DNA of 8,345 bases from Acidobacteriota bacterium. GTDB lineage: Bacteria > Acidobacteriota > UBA6911 > RPQK01. The DNA lies in contig RPQK01000311.1 in assembly GCA_003819755.1 (NCBI GenBank), positions 1 to 8,345 of the forward strand, given 5' to 3'. Each line of letters starts with the position of its first letter. The first letter of the stretch is position 1. Position numbers and translations under genes: made by a program. Positions 6,572 to 8,345 of the stretch are shown here, in pieces. The notes beneath the pieces were generated by a model. That model made no database searches and had not been told where the DNA came from. It was given only the letters and a program-made list of their open reading frames with translations.

Positions 6572-7132
6572 CTACTGGTTTTCCCGTCGCAGCGTCCTGA
6601 ACGTGATCGAGTACCGCAGTTCCTTGGTCGGCGGGATGCTGTGCTGCCACTGGTTACGGGCGACGCCGGAAAGTACGTATAGCGACCGAGGTTCGACGAC
6701 CAGCTCTGCCGTCTGGCGTTCTGACCCCCTGCCTTTTTGAAAGCGTAAACGACAGGAGCCGGCGAGAGAAACCGCCAGGACCACCCCGAAGGCCGGCGCA
6801 TCCCGATGCCAGCCTATCGTCGCCCCTGCGGAATACTCCGTCAGCAAAGCCTCACCAAGCTCATCAGGCTGCACTTCAACCGTCCTTGCGGCCCGCTCGC
6901 GGATCGGAAGCAAGAACTCAGGGATCGGAGGTCCGGGGGTGATCTTGAACGACTCGTAACCGTACAGCCAGCCGTAATGGATGACCCGCCTCCGCGCCGT
7001 AACTCCGTGCATCGTAAGGGTCGAGAACTCGAGGCGCGCGATATCCGCGAGCAACGCCTTCTCCTCGTCTGCGGTCATAAAGTCGGGCTGATAGACAAAG
7101 CCCTCCGGCAAATCCCCTTTGGTTCCCATCAT
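6572..7132 (-). CDS. AlkB-family 2-oxoglutarate/Fe(II)-dependent dioxygenase
   Basis: This 186-residue protein belongs to the AlkB superfamily of oxidative dealkylases, which remove methyl groups from DNA or RNA bases using Fe(II), oxygen and 2-oxoglutarate. The iron ligands are visible as HRD (H109, D111) in TIGWHRDAP and H164 in QWQHSIPP. The 2-oxoglutarate-binding arginines appear in RYSITFR (R173 and R179), spaced like R204 and R210 of E. coli AlkB. LLTEYSAGATIGWHRD (97-112) corresponds to the conserved strand before the HxD motif. The substrate lid (about 45-75) contains ARRRVIHYGWLYGYES. The protein is slightly shorter than E. coli AlkB. It is closer to the stand-alone ALKBH-like bacterial group than to Ada-operon AlkB, and no ada gene is adjacent. 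Two consecutive ATG codons (7132, 7129) are possible starts. It is divergent from the SMP-30 gene by 53 bp and converges on the sulfatase with an 18-bp gap. Whether it acts on DNA, RNA or another substrate is not determinable here. Confidence 0.9.
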   Translation of the reverse strand: MMGTKGDLPEGFVYQPDFMTADEEKALLADIARLEFSTLTMHGVTARRRVIHYGWLYGYESFKITPGPPIPEFLLPIRERAARTVEVQPDELGEALLTEYSAGATIGWHRDAPAFGVVLAVSLAGSCRLRFQKGRGSERQTAELVVEPRSLYVLSGVARNQWQHSIPPTKELRYSITFRTLRRENQ

Positions 7133-7185
7133 TCCATTTAACCACGGGATTTGCAGATGTTGGCGGATTCTGGGAAGCTGGCTCT

Positions 7186-8169
7186 ATGCGACTGGCTATC
7201 ACTCTCCCTCTCCTGGCAATCCTCGCAGCCCCTGCCCTGGAAACGATCGGCACGATCGAGAGACTCGATTCGCAATTCGACCGCCTTGTCCCAAAGGAAG
7301 CGGTGCTCGAAAAGGTGGCCCAGGGATTCGAATGGTCGGAGGGCCCGGTCTGGCTCAGGCAGGGGAAATTTCTTCTTTTCTCCGATATTCCGAATAACGT
7401 AATCGTGAAGTGGGAGGAAGGGAAGGGCACCAGTGAATTCCTGAAACCGAGCGGCTATACCGGGTCGGGGAGCGGCAGCAAGGAGCCTGGATCGAACGGG
7501 CTCGCTTTGGACAACCAGGGCCGGTTGATCATCTGCCAGCACGGGGACCGACAGATTGCCCGGTTGGAAAAGGACGGCCGCAAGACCGTCCTGGCGGCAC
7601 GCTACGATGGCAAGAGATTCAACAGTCCCAACGACCTCGTTGTCCGGTCGAACGGCGATATCTACTTCACCGATCCACCGTATGGCCTGCTGAAGCTTAA
7701 TGACGATCCGGCCAAGGAACTCGACTTCAACGGTGTCTACCGGCTGTCTCGAGATGGAAAGTTGACCCTGTTGACCAGGGAGATGAGTTTCCCCAATGGG
7801 ATTGCTTTTTCTCCTGACGAGAAGACGCTCTACGTGGCGAATTCCGATCCGAAACGTGCTATCTGGATGGCGTTCGATGTAGCAGCGGACGGCCTCAAGA
7901 ACGGCCGGGTTTTCTTTGACGCAACTCCCTGGGTTGGCCGCTATAAGGGTCTTCCGGACGGGATGAAAGTTGATCGGAACGGCTTCGTTTTTGCCACCGG
8001 CCCGGGGGGAGTGAATGTTTTCTCGCCCCAAGGAAAGCATCTTGGCCGCATCAATCCGGGTGAGGCGACCGCGAACTGCGGCTGGGGCGATGATGGGTCG
8101 ACCCTCTACATCACCGCGGACATGTATCTGTGCCGGCTGAAGACGGCTACGAAGGGGTTGGGGTTCTAG
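7186..8169 (+). CDS. Secreted SMP-30/gluconolactonase/LRE-family protein
   Basis: This 327-residue six-bladed beta-propeller belongs to the SMP-30/gluconolactonase family, whose members hydrolyse sugar lactones with a single bound divalent metal. A Sec signal peptide is evident (MR, then a hydrophobic stretch to about residue 17, likely cleavage after APA), so the protein is periplasmic or secreted. The four metal-site residues can be placed: E52 in EWSEGPVW, N149 in NSPNDLVV, N204 in FPNGIAF and D258 in LPDGMKVD. These correspond to E18, N103, N154 and D204 of human SMP30. Propeller motifs recur, such as SNGLALDNQGRLIICQHGDRQI (103-124) and GDIYFTDPPYGL (157-168). Length is normal for the exported bacterial group. 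The start at 7186 is chosen because it gives the signal peptide; the upstream ribosome site is weak (GGGAAG at 7171-7176, 9 nt before ATG). With the sulfatase it suggests extracytoplasmic sugar degradation. The exact lactone is unknown. Confidence 0.92.
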   Translation: MRLAITLPLLAILAAPALETIGTIERLDSQFDRLVPKEAVLEKVAQGFEWSEGPVWLRQGKFLLFSDIPNNVIVKWEEGKGTSEFLKPSGYTGSGSGSKEPGSNGLALDNQGRLIICQHGDRQIARLEKDGRKTVLAARYDGKRFNSPNDLVVRSNGDIYFTDPPYGLLKLNDDPAKELDFNGVYRLSRDGKLTLLTREMSFPNGIAFSPDEKTLYVANSDPKRAIWMAFDVAADGLKNGRVFFDATPWVGRYKGLPDGMKVDRNGFVFATGPGGVNVFSPQGKHLGRINPGEATANCGWGDDGSTLYITADMYLCRLKTATKGLGF

Positions 8170-8178
8170 TAGGTTATC

Positions 8179-8215
8179 CACGAATTACACGAATGATTCA
8201 TTCGTGTAATTCGTG
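8179..8215. repeat. Perfect nonamer-repeat palindrome (repeat D) downstream of the SMP-30 gene
   Basis: Two 18-bp arms (8179-8196 and 8198-8215) are exact inverted copies around a single T at 8197. Each arm consists of two 9-nt units, CACGAATTA and CACGAATGA on the left and their complements on the right. The element begins 9 nt after the SMP-30 stop codon. A long stem this close to a stop could act as a 3'-end stabilising hairpin. No T-tract follows, so intrinsic termination is not obvious. Confidence 0.93.
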
Positions 8216-8231
8216 TTACAACCCGTAACAC
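8213..8231. repeat. Small inverted repeat overlapping repeat D
   Basis: GTGTTAC (8213-8219) and GTAACAC (8225-8231) are exact complements around a 5-nt loop. The left arm shares 3 nt with the end of repeat D, so the two hairpins are mutually exclusive at their junction. A further GC-rich inverted repeat lies beyond: GCCGCGC at 8240-8246 and GCGCGGC at 8263-8269. Confidence 0.55.
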
Positions 8232-8308
8232 TTGATCGCGCCGCGCGTGCAAGTTTGGTTCTGCGCGGCTGTAATTAGTAGTGATATTTGAATTTGGTTC
8301 AATTTCTT

Positions 8309-8345
8309 TCAACCGGCTTTTGTCAGATGTTCGAGGGTGGCGGCA
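8309..8345 (-). CDS. Possible C-terminal end of a gene entering from the right edge
   Basis: The minus-strand frame entering at the right edge reads AATLEHLTKAG and then a TGA stop at 8311-8309. Only eleven codons are visible, so no family can be assigned and chance is possible. If real, it would converge on the SMP-30 gene, with repeat D and the small hairpins between them. Bases 8232-8308, apart from the GC-rich inverted repeat at 8240-8269, are an AT-richer stretch in which I see no gene. Confidence 0.2.
   Translation of the reverse strand, partial: AATLEHLTKAG

Noticed and set aside
7129..7137. Two-codon upstream ORF (ATG GAA TGA) overlapping the AlkB start
   Set aside because: It is too short to distinguish from chance, and no regulatory context supports it.
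7138..8181. 347-codon open frame on the minus strand opposite the SMP-30 gene
   Set aside because: It is a shadow of the real gene in GC-rich sequence. It has no recognisable domain, overlaps the AlkB promoter region, and the plus-strand frame has all family motifs.

Overview
The window is a GC-rich bacterial segment with six protein-coding genes, plus a possible gene fragment at the right edge. The gene set suggests a soil or sediment bacterium of the Acidobacteriota type, with Planctomycetota or Verrucomicrobiota as alternatives. It includes a Tat-exported formylglycine sulfatase, a secreted SMP-30/gluconolactonase, a membrane SpoIIE-type phosphatase and an ether-lipid synthase. The phylum is inferred from this gene mix and repeat style; the window holds no rRNA or other marker gene.

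Left half, all on the minus strand. In transcription order it holds an MFS_3-type exporter (4540-3269), a two-TM SpoIIE/PP2C phosphatase (3105-1807) and an alkyldihydroxyacetonephosphate synthase homologue (1603 to beyond base 1). The last is a clear match to the AGPS family, the enzyme that forms the ether bond of alkyl-glycerol lipids; about 55-60 C-terminal residues lie outside the window. The three genes are co-directional but widely spaced. The two gaps share a layout: stop codon, hairpin of short tandem repeats, sigma70-like promoter, next start. They are therefore probably separate transcription units.

Right half. A Tat-targeted Cys-type sulfatase with a HEAT-like C-terminal region (4664-6553, plus) is divergent from the exporter. 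It converges with an AlkB-family 2-oxoglutarate/Fe(II) dioxygenase (7132-6572, minus). That gene is in turn divergent from a secreted SMP-30/gluconolactonase-like protein (7186-8169, plus). The sulfatase and lactonase fit extracytoplasmic breakdown of sulfated or oxidised sugars. The AlkB protein is probably an unrelated nucleic-acid repair gene.

The most unusual feature is non-coding. Four intergenic spaces each hold an inverted repeat whose arms are short tandem repeats. The period is 7 nt in one and 9 nt in three, and the unit sequence differs in each. Three of the four begin within about 10 nt of a stop codon. They look like a class of palindromic short-tandem-repeat elements whose architecture is conserved although sequence is not, possibly acting as 3'-end hairpins, insulators or recombination and slippage products.
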